64,000 nt of DNA from an uncultured Colwellia sp. GTDB taxonomy: Bacteria; Pseudomonadota; Gammaproteobacteria; Enterobacterales; Alteromonadaceae. Made by a program: the position numbers and the translations under genes. Below the pieces are notes generated by a model. It ran no database searches, was not told the DNA's origin, and saw nothing but the letters and a program-made list of their open reading frames with translations. Of this stretch, positions 9,215-19,024 are shown in pieces (the stretch's first letter is position 1; every line of letters starts with the position of its first letter). The stretch is taken from positions 62,001-126,000 of the forward strand of contig CAJXQJ010000004.1 in assembly GCA_913058245.1 (NCBI GenBank), written 5' to 3'.

Positions 9215-10261
9215 TTGGCAGCAGCAATGGATAGTCAATTTATTAATGAAATTGTTGAAAAAGCATTAATTTTAACACCTGAGTTCTCTGTTGCTATTAC
9301 CCTTTCGCTTGCGCTTATTCTCGATAAATTATTGGGTGAAGCAAAACGTTTTCATTATTTAGTTGGCTTTGGTTGGCTCGCTAATCAATTAGAAACATTG
9401 CTCAATATTAGCCAGCAAAATTCAAGCGTTTCAACACAAGTTAACACAGGTAAAAACCCGATAAAAACAAAAGTACTTGGCGCAATGGCATGGTGTTTAT
9501 TGGTGCTGCCATTACCAATATTATATGTTTATTTTTTGCAGGATTTAGTTTGGTTTTGGCAAGTATTTATCGATGCTATTGTGCTTTATTTAGCACTGGG
9601 GTTAACCAGTTTAAAAGAACACGCGATGCAAATTTATCAGCCGCTAAAATCGGGAGATTTAAAAACTGCACGGCATTTTACAGGTTACATTGTTAGTAGA
9701 GAAACATCACAGCTTAGCGAACAAGAAATGTCGCGAGCTACGGTTGAGTCTATGCTTGAAAATGGTCACGACGCTGTTATTGCATCGCTGATTTACTATC
9801 TTATTGGCGGTGCGCCACTGGTTATTTTGCACCGACTCGCCAATACATTAGATGCGATGTGGGGCTATAAAAATTCACGCTTTATCAATTTCGGTTTTGC
9901 AAGTGCTCGATTGGACGATTTACTAGGATTCATTTCAGGAAAGTGCTGTACGCTTTTATATGCAATACAAGGACTGAAGCAAAGGAATTTCATTCAAGCA
10001 ATCGTTAATGCCTATCGTCAAGGCAAGCAATATAAAAGTCATAATGGTGGTTGGGTAATGGCCGCTGGTGCAACTGTAATGAACCGAAAACTCGGCGGCA
10101 GCGCTCATTATCATGGCAAAGAAGTTCACTCTGTTACTTTAGGTAAAGGAAATAACGTTAGTAGTGATGATATTCCAGCAAGTTTAAGTCTCGTCAGCCG
10201 AGCCAGTTTACTGCTACTTATTGCGGTTTTCATTTTTCAATTAATCATCTATTTGAGATAA
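9215..10261 (+). CDS. cbiB: Adenosylcobinamide-phosphate synthase (CbiB/CobD)
   Basis: LDKLLGE; YIVSRETSQLSEQEMSRATVESMLENGHDAVIASLIYYLIGGAPLVILHRLANTLDAMWGYKN; start may be 9227. Confidence 0.92.
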   Translation: MAAAMDSQFINEIVEKALILTPEFSVAITLSLALILDKLLGEAKRFHYLVGFGWLANQLETLLNISQQNSSVSTQVNTGKNPIKTKVLGAMAWCLLVLPLPILYVYFLQDLVWFWQVFIDAIVLYLALGLTSLKEHAMQIYQPLKSGDLKTARHFTGYIVSRETSQLSEQEMSRATVESMLENGHDAVIASLIYYLIGGAPLVILHRLANTLDAMWGYKNSRFINFGFASARLDDLLGFISGKCCTLLYAIQGLKQRNFIQAIVNAYRQGKQYKSHNGGWVMAAGATVMNRKLGGSAHYHGKEVHSVTLGKGNNVSSDDIPASLSLVSRASLLLLIAVFIFQLIIYLR

Positions 10262-10308
10262 TTCTCAATAACTCTACTGAGTAAATTCATAGCAGAAATA
10301 GGAACGAA

Positions 10309-11361
10309 ATGGCATTAATTCATGGTGGTCAGCTTCAGCAAGTTGCTGAGAAATATAAAATCCCTATGGCAGACTGGCTAGACTTGTCAACCGGAGTTGC
10401 CCCGATAAGTTACCCTGTTCCTGATATTCCCTTAAGTGCGTGGCAACAACTACCACAACAAAATCCTGAGCTTATTATCGCGGCAAAAAAGTATTATCAA
10501 TGTGCACAATTAGTGGTAACTAATGGCAGCCAAGCAATTATCAAAGCTTTACCAGAATTATATCGCCAAAGAAGTAAAGCAATCCAAACAGTTTACTTGC
10601 CAGAACGAGGCTATAAAGAGCATGCACAAGCATGGGAAATAGCAGGCTTCACACTACATTTTTACCATGATGTTTTACCTGGTATAACAGAATTAGAGCC
10701 AAATAGCGTGGTTGTGATCATCAACCCGAATAACCCAACTGGACAGTTTTTTTCTCGCGATATCATCAAACGATATCATCAAAGATTAAAACAACTTAAT
10801 GGCTTGTTGGTTGTCGATGAAGCCTTTATTGACGCTATGCCTGACGAGCAGTCTTATTGTTCTGAAGTTATTTTTGGTGGTGATTGTGAAGAAAATAACC
10901 TGATAGTGCTACGTTCTTTTGGCAAGTTTTTTGGTTTAGCCGGCATTCGCATTGGCTTTTTAGTGGCGGGGAAATATTGGTGCAAAAAATTTAGTGAACT
11001 ATTAGGCCCGTGGCAAGTAAATGGCCCTGCACAAATCATCGCAGAACACGCATTAAACGACAGAGCATGGCATAACCAGCAACGCAATAAATTACATACG
11101 CTACGTGAACGACAAGAGACGTTATTGTGGCAGGTATTTTCTTCTGAATTAGTTAGCGCCATTGAAGGTTGTGATTTATTTCTCACCTTGAGCTTTCATC
11201 AAGCTAATAATGCGAAAGTGCTTTATCACTTATTATGTCAGCAAGGCGTTTATTGCCGACTTTCTGATGAACAAGACACATTAAGGTTTGGTATTGCTCT
11301 AGAAGACGATTTTAAGCGATTGGATAGTGCCTGTCGTCAGGCTTGTAACATACTAACTTAA
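10309..11361 (+). CDS. Threonine-phosphate decarboxylase (CobD of enterics / CobC type), PLP-dependent
   Basis: MALIHGGQLQQVAEKYKIP..DWLDLSTGVAP; NPNNPTGQFF; RSFGKFFGLAGIRIGFL (PLP lysine). Confidence 0.9.
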   Translation: MALIHGGQLQQVAEKYKIPMADWLDLSTGVAPISYPVPDIPLSAWQQLPQQNPELIIAAKKYYQCAQLVVTNGSQAIIKALPELYRQRSKAIQTVYLPERGYKEHAQAWEIAGFTLHFYHDVLPGITELEPNSVVVIINPNNPTGQFFSRDIIKRYHQRLKQLNGLLVVDEAFIDAMPDEQSYCSEVIFGGDCEENNLIVLRSFGKFFGLAGIRIGFLVAGKYWCKKFSELLGPWQVNGPAQIIAEHALNDRAWHNQQRNKLHTLRERQETLLWQVFSSELVSAIEGCDLFLTLSFHQANNAKVLYHLLCQQGVYCRLSDEQDTLRFGIALEDDFKRLDSACRQACNILT

Positions 11362-11407
11362 AATTTTTTTATAGAAAAATGTCATTCATTATCACTCCAT
11401 TACATGC

Positions 11408-11419
11408 GGTGCATGCACC
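11408..11419. repeat. Perfect 12-bp palindrome GGTGCATGCACC in the convergent intergenic region
   Basis: Read directly: atgcGGTGCATGCACCcgcg. Confidence 0.7.
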
Positions 11420-11445
11420 CGCGTTATACCTTACATCCTGTACAT

Positions 11446-11480
11446 AAAAAAGGCACCTCGTCAGGTGCCTTTATCATTTT
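11446..11480. terminator. Bidirectional intrinsic terminator between convergent cobD-like gene and btuB
   Basis: aaaaaaGGCACCTcgtcAGGTGCCTTTatcatttt. Confidence 0.9.
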
Positions 11481-11497
11481 ATATTAAAATATCTACC

Positions 11498-13318
11498 TTA
11501 GTTTTGGTAAGTTATTCCTACATAAAATGCACGCTCTTGCGTATTGTAAGTATTAGCAGTTTGATACTCTTTATCTAGTAAGTTTGTCACGCGAGATGAC
11601 AAGCTTAAGTTATCCGAAACATCATAATTCAGACCTAAATTTACTAGTTGGTAACTACTTAGCTCGACATCACCTCTATCCAAACGAGAGCCAACAAATT
11701 GATATTCTACGTAAAGGTCTGCAGCACTTATTGAGGTTGTAAACTTATAGTTAAACTTCTCTTTTGCACGGCGAATTAATTGTTTTTTCGTTGATTTATC
11801 TTCGGCATCGGTATACGACATATTAAAGTCATGTGTGCCACCAAGCTTTTCAAAGTTCAAAGCAAATTCAACACCATTGATTTCCGTTTCATCAATGTTA
11901 TCAAACTTTCCGCTATCCCAAATAATCAAGTTATCAACATTTGAGTGGTAAAAATTCCAACTCATATTAATATCTTTTAATTTAGTTTCAAAAAATATTT
12001 CTGATGATTTAGAAAACTCAGAAACTAAATATTTGTTGCCACTAAAAGGAAAATATAAATCATTGAATGTAGGCGCTTTAAAACCAGTACCATGATTTAC
12101 AACAATGCGACTATCACTATTAAAGGCATAACCTAAACCTAAATTATAAGTATTTTCAGATTTTGTATCTTCAACACTATCATGGCGCAACGTCGCTTCA
12201 TACGTCCATGCATTTTTGCTGTATAAGGTATGAGCGAAAAAACCTGTGCTATTTCTTTTTGTTACTGCATAAGTTGTTTTACTGTGAGATACATCATCTT
12301 GATAATGATCAACCCCCACATTTAATTGTAAATTATCTGAAAGTTCACTGTTGTTTACAACAGAGTATTGATTACGACGAGTTTCAAAAACGCCTTTTGA
12401 TTCTCCATTTTTTAAACCCTCAGCACTGTCACGGTTCTGACCAACAGAAAATACAGTATTGTTATCAATACCGCTAATTTCAGTTTGGTAATTAGCTCGC
12501 ACTAACCAAGCATGGTTTTTGATATCTGATTCATTTTGATACGAACCATCATACTCATTATCACCACTATCACTAGATAGTAACCAATCTACAGAGAAAT
12601 CATCCGTTATTTTTTGCTGACCACGTATTGCTACCGAAGTAAAGTCATACCCGTCATCATCAGTTTCAGTGCCTTCTTGAACATCAAAACCATCACTCTG
12701 CTCTTTGCTTACCGTAATCGTGGTCTGGCCTTTACCATGACTAATGCCAACACCTGCTTTGTACTTTTTATAACTATCTGTGCCAAAACTAGCGCCTGCA
12801 AAAAACTCACCTTCTGCTAATTGACGTGTAAATATTTGGATTACACCACCAATAGCATCAGATCCCCATAACGCAGCACGCGGGCCTTGAACAATTTCAA
12901 TACGTTCTATCATTTCAGGTGAAATCGTACTGAAACTGGTACCCCCAGATGTTGCAGAACTTACACGAACACCATCAATAAGAACCAAAGTGTGATCTGA
13001 GTTTGTTCCGCGCATAAAAATCGAAGAGTTTTGTCCCTTGCCGCCATTTATCGCAACATCAATACTTGGTACTGATGATAATAAATCCAAAATTGATACT
13101 GGGTTTGCTAATTCGATATCTTCGCGGGTAATAACCACTTGGCTAGTTAAAGCATCATCAATATTTAAGCTTGAACGTGTCGCCGTTACTGTTAATACTT
13201 CGATATCTTCAACGCTTTTTTCAGCATTAGCTGAAGCGATAAAAGATGTTGACATAGCACCAGCGATTGCCAGTGATAAAAATGATTTTTTGAAAAAGTT
13301 ATTTTGCTTAATGTTCAT
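11498..13318 (-). CDS. btuB: TonB-dependent vitamin B12 outer-membrane receptor BtuB
   Basis: Signal peptide, TonB-box-like EDIEVLTVTATR, plug motifs VLIDGVRV..IERIEIVQGPRAALWGSDAIGGVIQIFT, C-terminal YVGITYQN; downstream of a B12 riboswitch. Confidence 0.95.
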   Translation of the reverse strand: MNIKQNNFFKKSFLSLAIAGAMSTSFIASANAEKSVEDIEVLTVTATRSSLNIDDALTSQVVITREDIELANPVSILDLLSSVPSIDVAINGGKGQNSSIFMRGTNSDHTLVLIDGVRVSSATSGGTSFSTISPEMIERIEIVQGPRAALWGSDAIGGVIQIFTRQLAEGEFFAGASFGTDSYKKYKAGVGISHGKGQTTITVSKEQSDGFDVQEGTETDDDGYDFTSVAIRGQQKITDDFSVDWLLSSDSGDNEYDGSYQNESDIKNHAWLVRANYQTEISGIDNNTVFSVGQNRDSAEGLKNGESKGVFETRRNQYSVVNNSELSDNLQLNVGVDHYQDDVSHSKTTYAVTKRNSTGFFAHTLYSKNAWTYEATLRHDSVEDTKSENTYNLGLGYAFNSDSRIVVNHGTGFKAPTFNDLYFPFSGNKYLVSEFSKSSEIFFETKLKDINMSWNFYHSNVDNLIIWDSGKFDNIDETEINGVEFALNFEKLGGTHDFNMSYTDAEDKSTKKQLIRRAKEKFNYKFTTSISAADLYVEYQFVGSRLDRGDVELSSYQLVNLGLNYDVSDNLSLSSRVTNLLDKEYQTANTYNTQERAFYVGITYQN

Positions 13319-13383
13319 ATGACCTCATTAACGATGCCCACCGCACCATATGTATTACTGCGTAAACACAGTGTGAATTAAGC

Positions 13384-13479
13384 AAGTTCAAGTGCTCGGA
13401 CTTATGTAGCGATGAGTTTCACCGCTATAATTACCGTTGCGGGGGCAGTGAAGGCGTCTCACCTTCTTCCCTCGAACTT
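13384..13479 (-). promoter_or_regulatory. Compact cobalamin riboswitch upstream of btuB
   Basis: Reverse strand: AAGTTCGAGGGAAGAAGGTGAGACGCCTTCACTGCCCCCGCAACGGTAATTATAGCGGTGAAACTCATCGCTACATAAGTCCGAGCACTTGAACTT; P1 arms AAGTTC/GAACTT, core CCCCGCAAC, 9-bp hairpin TAGCGGTGA-AAC-TCATCGCTA. Confidence 0.9.
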
Positions 13480-13605
13480 ACTATGTTAAACAGTAACTAA
13501 AAAATTTACTTACTGTCGCTTATTTAAATTTTTTTCATTGCTAAATCGAATACTGCTATTAGCTAGTTTTATTGCTGTTGGCATCAACAGCTTCAGAATT
13601 TAGGC

Positions 13606-15129
13606 TTAACCATTACCGCTTGGCGTATCAACACCTTGTGCAATAATACTTTGAATTTTTTCCATATCTAGGTGCTGCTCGCAGATATCTGCCAAGCGCT
13701 CTAACTGCTCTTCTCGGTGCTGGTTAATATCGACAACGGGTTGTACTAAATCATTAATACCTAACCAATTAAGTACCGCTTGTGTTGGCTCTGGACAATC
13801 GAAAAAGCCGTGCAAGTATGTGGCAATAATTTGATTGTCTTCAGAGATACAGCCGTCAGAAACACAGCCATCAGGTGTATATTGCTTTTTGCCTAAACCA
13901 TCACTTTCAATATGTAGTAGTGGTTTAGATAACGCTGGCCCTGTTGAAACACCACAATGAATTTCATAACCAGTTAACTGACAGGTTTCACCGTTAAACG
14001 TCATACTCGCACTTACCTGCGTTAAGGTTTTTTCTCGCGTTAACGTGGTGGTAAAATCCAACAAACCTAAACCTGATATTTGCTCAACATGAGATTCAAT
14101 ATGCTCAGGGTCAAATATTTGCTTACCTAACATTTGATAGCCGCCACAAATGCCCATGACCTTACCGCCATAACGAAGATGCTGCTCAATCTCTTGCTGC
14201 CAACCTTGTTGCTTAAGAAAGGTTAAATCTGAAGTAACATTTTTACTTCCTGGCAAAATAATTAAATCAGCCCCTTGCAGTGATTGGCCAATTTTTACAT
14301 ATTGCAGATCAATATTAGGCTGTAATCGCAGCGGGTCAAAATCAGTGTGATTACTCATATGTGGCAGCAGCGGAACAAATATTTTAACTTTTGCTTCAGT
14401 AACTTTGTTATCAAGCGCGACGGCATCTTCAGCATCTAACGCTAAATCATGCAAATATGGCAACACACCTAAAACTGGCTTACCTGTGCGCTGTTCAAGC
14501 CAATCTAAGCCAGATTCTAATAGCTTAATGTCGCCGCGAAAACGATTGATGATGAAACCTTTAACTCGTTCTTGCTCTGATTCCGACAATAATTCAAGCG
14601 TCCCCACTAAATGGGCAAATACACCACCGCGGTCAATATCTGCCACTAAAATAACTGGACAATCCACTTTTTCGGCATAGCCCATGTTGGCAACATCATG
14701 AGCACGTAAGTTAATTTCTGCCGGGCTTCCTGCTCCTTCCACTAGCAGTACTTCATGTTCGTTCGCCAAACGTTGATGAGACTCAACAACCGCTTGCATT
14801 GCCACTTTCTTATAATCGTGGTATTTCCCTGCTTCCATGTTTGATAGCACCTTACCATGCACTATCACTTGCGCGCCGGTGTCACTGTTGGGCTTTAGTA
14901 AAATAGGATTAAAATCTACACGAGCTTCTACTTTTGCCGCGATTGCTTGTAATGCTTGTGCTCGGCCTATTTCACCGCCATCTTTTGTAACTGCACTATT
15001 TAATGCCATATTTTGTGGTTTGAACGGCGCAACATTAATGCCAGCATTAACGAGAACCCGACATAAACCAGCAACTAGCGTACTTTTTCCAGCGTCTGAG
15101 GTTGTGCCTTGTACCATTAGCGTTTTCAT
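13606..15129 (-). CDS. cobQ: Cobyric acid synthase (CobQ/CbiP)
   Basis: [78 protein letters not shown]. Confidence 0.96.
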   Translation of the reverse strand: MKTLMVQGTTSDAGKSTLVAGLCRVLVNAGINVAPFKPQNMALNSAVTKDGGEIGRAQALQAIAAKVEARVDFNPILLKPNSDTGAQVIVHGKVLSNMEAGKYHDYKKVAMQAVVESHQRLANEHEVLLVEGAGSPAEINLRAHDVANMGYAEKVDCPVILVADIDRGGVFAHLVGTLELLSESEQERVKGFIINRFRGDIKLLESGLDWLEQRTGKPVLGVLPYLHDLALDAEDAVALDNKVTEAKVKIFVPLLPHMSNHTDFDPLRLQPNIDLQYVKIGQSLQGADLIILPGSKNVTSDLTFLKQQGWQQEIEQHLRYGGKVMGICGGYQMLGKQIFDPEHIESHVEQISGLGLLDFTTTLTREKTLTQVSASMTFNGETCQLTGYEIHCGVSTGPALSKPLLHIESDGLGKKQYTPDGCVSDGCISEDNQIIATYLHGFFDCPEPTQAVLNWLGINDLVQPVVDINQHREEQLERLADICEQHLDMEKIQSIIAQGVDTPSGNG

Positions 15130-15133
15130 TGGC

Positions 15134-15760
15134 TTACCTAGTTCCTGCTGACTTTAAAGTGAGTGGCAAACCCGCCATAACAAATTCAACATTATCTGCA
15201 ACTTTAGCAATGGCTTGATGCAACCAGCCAGCTTGATCAACAAACTGCCTAGATAGCTCCCCCATCGGCACAATGCCATGGCCAACTTCGTTACTTACTA
15301 AGATAATGTGCAAATATTCTTGCTGTTGAATATCATTTAACAGTGCAAGCAATTGCTGTTTTTCTTGTTGCCAATAATTGAGGTCTATTTCTTCGTTATC
15401 AGTATTTTGCTCATCACCTGAATAACACAAACAGTTACTCAACCATAACGTTAAGCAATCTACTAGCAGTACGGATTTCTCTTGTTTTTCTTGTGCCTTT
15501 AATAGTTCACTTGCTAACGTTTTAGCCAACAGTAGTGGTGACTCAATAAGTTGCCAATGTACTGGTCTTTGCTGCTGATGCTGTTTTATTCTCTGCTCCA
15601 TCTCCGCATCAAAGGCTTGTCCTGTTGCTAAGTATGTTACCGGCATATTTAACGCCGCAGCATACTGTTCGGCAAGAGAACTTTTACCTGATCGAGCGCC
15701 ACCAAGTATCAACTGAACTTTCGCTTGATGATGACTAGCTTTTTCATCATTAATATTCAT
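15134..15760 (-). CDS. cobU: Adenosylcobinamide kinase/adenosylcobinamide-phosphate guanylyltransferase (CobU/CobP)
   Basis: [64 protein letters not shown] at 15760 overlaps cobS stop (TAATG). Confidence 0.94.
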   Translation of the reverse strand: MNINDEKASHHQAKVQLILGGARSGKSSLAEQYAAALNMPVTYLATGQAFDAEMEQRIKQHQQQRPVHWQLIESPLLLAKTLASELLKAQEKQEKSVLLVDCLTLWLSNCLCYSGDEQNTDNEEIDLNYWQQEKQQLLALLNDIQQQEYLHIILVSNEVGHGIVPMGELSRQFVDQAGWLHQAIAKVADNVEFVMAGLPLTLKSAGTR

Positions 15761-16566
15761 TACAACGACTCCGACAATAAGACAAAAAGTGATAAATAAA
15801 TAATGACTTCGCTGAGTTGTTGCGCAGCTCCTAAACAATCACCGGTATATCCGCCTAATTGCTTCATAAACCACTTTTTAATACACCAACGCAATAACAA
15901 TAAAACACCAACAAGCTGAACTGTCGCCATTAGTGGTAAAAACAGTAAAAGAACACTTAAACCAGTAGCTAACAAAACTAAGAAACTGTTCACTGATAAA
16001 TCTTGCGCAAGAGGCTTAACTTTCGAATTAGCGTCTTCACTGACGTAAGGCATATCTGCAATCAAGCTTGTTGCGATAACTCGGCTCAGGCAGTGCCCTA
16101 ATATAAAAATAGCTAATACCGATGTGCTATTGACGAGCATTGGTTCAATTAGCACCAGTAACGCTTGGTATTTTAATAACAAAATAAAAAATAACGCAGC
16201 AGCACCATAAGTGCCCAATCGACTATCTTTCATAATGTTCAGTTTATTTTCGACACTCCAACCACCACCAAAGCCATCCCAGACATCGGCCCAACCATCT
16301 TCATGAAATGCACCAGTAAGCAACACGCTCGCTACCATAGCAAACAGTAAGGCAATATTTGCCGGCAAGAATAACTCAAATAAATAAAATGCAAGCGCTG
16401 AACAAGTACCTATCAAAATACCAATTAACGCAAAATAACGACTAGCATTATTTAACATTTCAGCATCAACTTCTGCTCTAATATTTACGGGAATACGTGT
16501 GAAGAAACTTAATGCCAATAACATTAAATTTATCTCTTTATTTACAATTTTAGCGCTAAGTAACAT
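15760..16566 (-). CDS. cobS: Adenosylcobinamide-GDP ribazoletransferase (cobalamin synthase CobS)
   Basis: ALSFFTRIPV; GAFHEDGWADVWDGFGGG; MKDSRLGTYGA; GGYTGDCLGAAQQLSE. Confidence 0.95.
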   Translation of the reverse strand: MLLSAKIVNKEINLMLLALSFFTRIPVNIRAEVDAEMLNNASRYFALIGILIGTCSALAFYLFELFLPANIALLFAMVASVLLTGAFHEDGWADVWDGFGGGWSVENKLNIMKDSRLGTYGAAALFFILLLKYQALLVLIEPMLVNSTSVLAIFILGHCLSRVIATSLIADMPYVSEDANSKVKPLAQDLSVNSFLVLLATGLSVLLLFLPLMATVQLVGVLLLLRWCIKKWFMKQLGGYTGDCLGAAQQLSEVIIYLSLFVLLSESL

Positions 16567-17614
16567 CTGTTACCTCAGCATCAGAAAAGCTTGCCATGTC
16601 ATTATAAAATGCGACAGCTGCTTGTAGCAAAGGTAAAGACAAGGCTGCACCTGTTCCTTCACCTAAGCGTAAGCCTAATTTAAGTAATGGTTCAACTTGC
16701 AACCAATCTAACATTTTCTGATGCCCTTGCTCACCAGAACAATGAGCAAAAATCATATAACCTTTAACATTTTTATTAATTGCTATCGCCAGCATGGCAC
16801 TTGCCGTACAAATAAAGCCATCAACAACAATTAACATTTTATGTTCTGCGGCAGCTAACATCGCAGCAGTAATCTGCGCTACTTCAAAGCCACCTAGGCA
16901 GCGCAAAATAGCTTCAGCATCGGTCAGTTGCTCTTTATGAAGAGCAAGTGCTTGCTCGATAACTTTTTGCTTCTTTAAAACCACTTCATCAGAAACACCG
17001 GTACCGCGGCCTACAACATCAGAGGCAGGTAGTTGCATTATTGCTGCCATAATTGCGGATGCTATCGTAGTATTAGCTATGCCCATTTCACCAAACGCAA
17101 TGACATTACAACCGGTATTGCTTACCTTTTTTATGTGCTGACTTGCATATTCAAAAGCTTGTAATAATTGCGCTTCTGTTAGGGCCGCATGTTCATTTAT
17201 TGCTTGGGTTATGTTGCCTAAACGCTGATCGATAACATCCAGTGATGGCTCTACTCGATGCAAAATACCGGCATCGACCACATTAAGTTGCCAGCCAAAT
17301 TGACGACAAAACACATTGATTGCTGCACCACCATGCGCAAAATTCGCCACCATCTGGCTGGTAACATCACTTGGAGCTATGGAAACACCTTGGCTTGCAA
17401 TACCATGGTCTCCAGCAAAAACAGTAAGATGAGGCTTAGTGATTTTCAGTTTAGCTATGTCAACGTTGGCACAATTAGCAGTTAACTGTACTTTAGCAAT
17501 TTTCAACGCTAACGTTTCAAGCTCACCCAAGGCGCCCAATGGTTTAGTTTTTCCATCAATTTTAGCTTGAATTGTTTTTGTGTGTTGTTCTGTAACCACT
17601 TCAATATCAAACAT
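16556..17614 (-). CDS. cobT: Nicotinate-nucleotide--dimethylbenzimidazole phosphoribosyltransferase (CobT)
   Basis: KPLGALGELE; VFAGDHGIASQGVSIAPSDVT; GGAAINVF; GEMGIANTT; LRLGEGTGAALSLPLLQAA. Confidence 0.96.
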   Translation of the reverse strand: MFDIEVVTEQHTKTIQAKIDGKTKPLGALGELETLALKIAKVQLTANCANVDIAKLKITKPHLTVFAGDHGIASQGVSIAPSDVTSQMVANFAHGGAAINVFCRQFGWQLNVVDAGILHRVEPSLDVIDQRLGNITQAINEHAALTEAQLLQAFEYASQHIKKVSNTGCNVIAFGEMGIANTTIASAIMAAIMQLPASDVVGRGTGVSDEVVLKKQKVIEQALALHKEQLTDAEAILRCLGGFEVAQITAAMLAAAEHKMLIVVDGFICTASAMLAIAINKNVKGYMIFAHCSGEQGHQKMLDWLQVEPLLKLGLRLGEGTGAALSLPLLQAAVAFYNDMASFSDAEVTDVT

Positions 17615-17790
17615 ACCATCACCTTAAGTTTGGCCAAGCTCATAAATAGCAGGCCATCAAACTATGATTAACGTCGATTAACTAAAGCGAAGTTTTAGGG
17701 AGCATGTCAGGTATAAAAAATATAGCTCATACCGATAAAAGTGATAAATGCTCGAGTAACCCGCTCGACGTAGCAATTAATGACATCATT

Positions 17791-17925
17791 CACCTGGTAT
17801 CCTGACTTACAGCGTCTAGATATATCCCTTCCCAAAGTGTCAGTTTACTTTAGTGGTTAATATATCGCTCTGTTTACAGTTGCGGGTACAGTTGTGGACT
17901 TTCACCACATTCCCAGTATTACTTT
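17791..17925 (-). promoter_or_regulatory. Cobalamin riboswitch upstream of cobT-cobS-cobU-cobQ
   Basis: Reverse strand: ACTGGGAATGTGGTGAAAGTCCACAACTGTACCCGCAACTGTAAACAGAGCG...TTGGGAAGGG...GTAAGTCAGGATACCAGGTG (B12 core and B12 box). Confidence 0.92.
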
Positions 17926-18153
17926 CCTCTTCACTAGTTATTAAACCATTAGAATAGCTTCAATAGATGCTGAAAAAGTAAAATAGAATTAGACATTATT
18001 AAATTAATGGCGCGATTATCAACAGCTAAGACAAAATAGCAAGGTTTATTTTTATCTCAGTTATAACCTAACTACATAAAAATCTTTTAAATCAATTTAT
18101 TGTCAAAAATGTTGTTTCTAGCTTCATACTAAAGGACTAAAAGATCGTACCAG

Positions 18154-18795
18154 TTACAGCATTAGTTTAGGCCAAGCCTTACCATTATTATCGACAAAAA
18201 TTTTAATATGAATTAGCGCTCCATACGGCACATCGATTTGTGTCATGTGTGATGTACCCGGCAAAGGTAGATTTAAGATTTTAGCCAAAATATAACGAAT
18301 AACTCCACCATGACTAATCACTAAAAAGTTTTGGGGTTTCTCTGAGTCTTGGCTAACAGAAACACCCTGCTTTAACAACAATTGCCAAATTGCATCAACC
18401 CTGACCGCAAAGTCCGTCATAGTTTCACCGTTTGGTGGCGAGCACTGCCATGGGTTTTGCCAAAAATCACCTAATGAATGTATAGCCCCAGCTAACTTGG
18501 CATTTTGTTGCCATAAAGTTTGGTAATCTTCTCCGTCCCAATCACCAAAGTTCATTTCCGCTAATTGCTCAATAACCTGTAATGGAATTTGTTGTTGCTG
18601 GCAAAACTGTTGTGCAAAAACTTGGCAGCGAATAAGTGGAGAACTAAAGCAATGAGAAATTATTGGCAGCTTAGATGTTGCATCAATAAGTTGCTGTTTT
18701 CCACGCTCAGAAAGCTCAATATCCGTGCGTCCACATAAAATACCTGACTTAACAAGTTCACCATGACGCAATAAATAGATACTAATTTCTGACAA
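18154..18795 (-). CDS. cobC: Alpha-ribazole phosphatase-like histidine phosphatase (CobC)
   Basis: IYLLRHGELVKSGILCGRTDIELSERGKQQL; SSPLIRCQVFAQQF; MNFGDWDGEDY; VISHGGVIRYI. Confidence 0.88.
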   Translation of the reverse strand: MSEISIYLLRHGELVKSGILCGRTDIELSERGKQQLIDATSKLPIISHCFSSPLIRCQVFAQQFCQQQQIPLQVIEQLAEMNFGDWDGEDYQTLWQQNAKLAGAIHSLGDFWQNPWQCSPPNGETMTDFAVRVDAIWQLLLKQGVSVSQDSEKPQNFLVISHGGVIRYILAKILNLPLPGTSHMTQIDVPYGALIHIKIFVDNNGKAWPKLML

Positions 18796-19024
18796 GTGAC
18801 TCTTCCTAACATCAATACAATTTTATTAAGTTAGTCTATCAAATATGTTCATAACATTAATGAGTTAAATCTTATTTTTCGCTCTATTGTAGCGTTATCA
18901 TGAGTAAAGTTGCTCCTTGTGTCTGCACGTAGGAAAATGCTAAAACAATGTTTATTCTTCAAAAGTGTGTATAAATAAGCACGATAAAGCTAAATTTTTC
19001 AACCATATATTCACAAGGGAAAAC

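Noticed and set aside
15760-17614. cobS and cobT as AAA+ partners of the CobN chelatase
   Set aside because: Sequence motifs are those of cobalamin synthase and the DMB phosphoribosyltransferase. The shared gene names with the cobaltochelatase subunits are coincidental.
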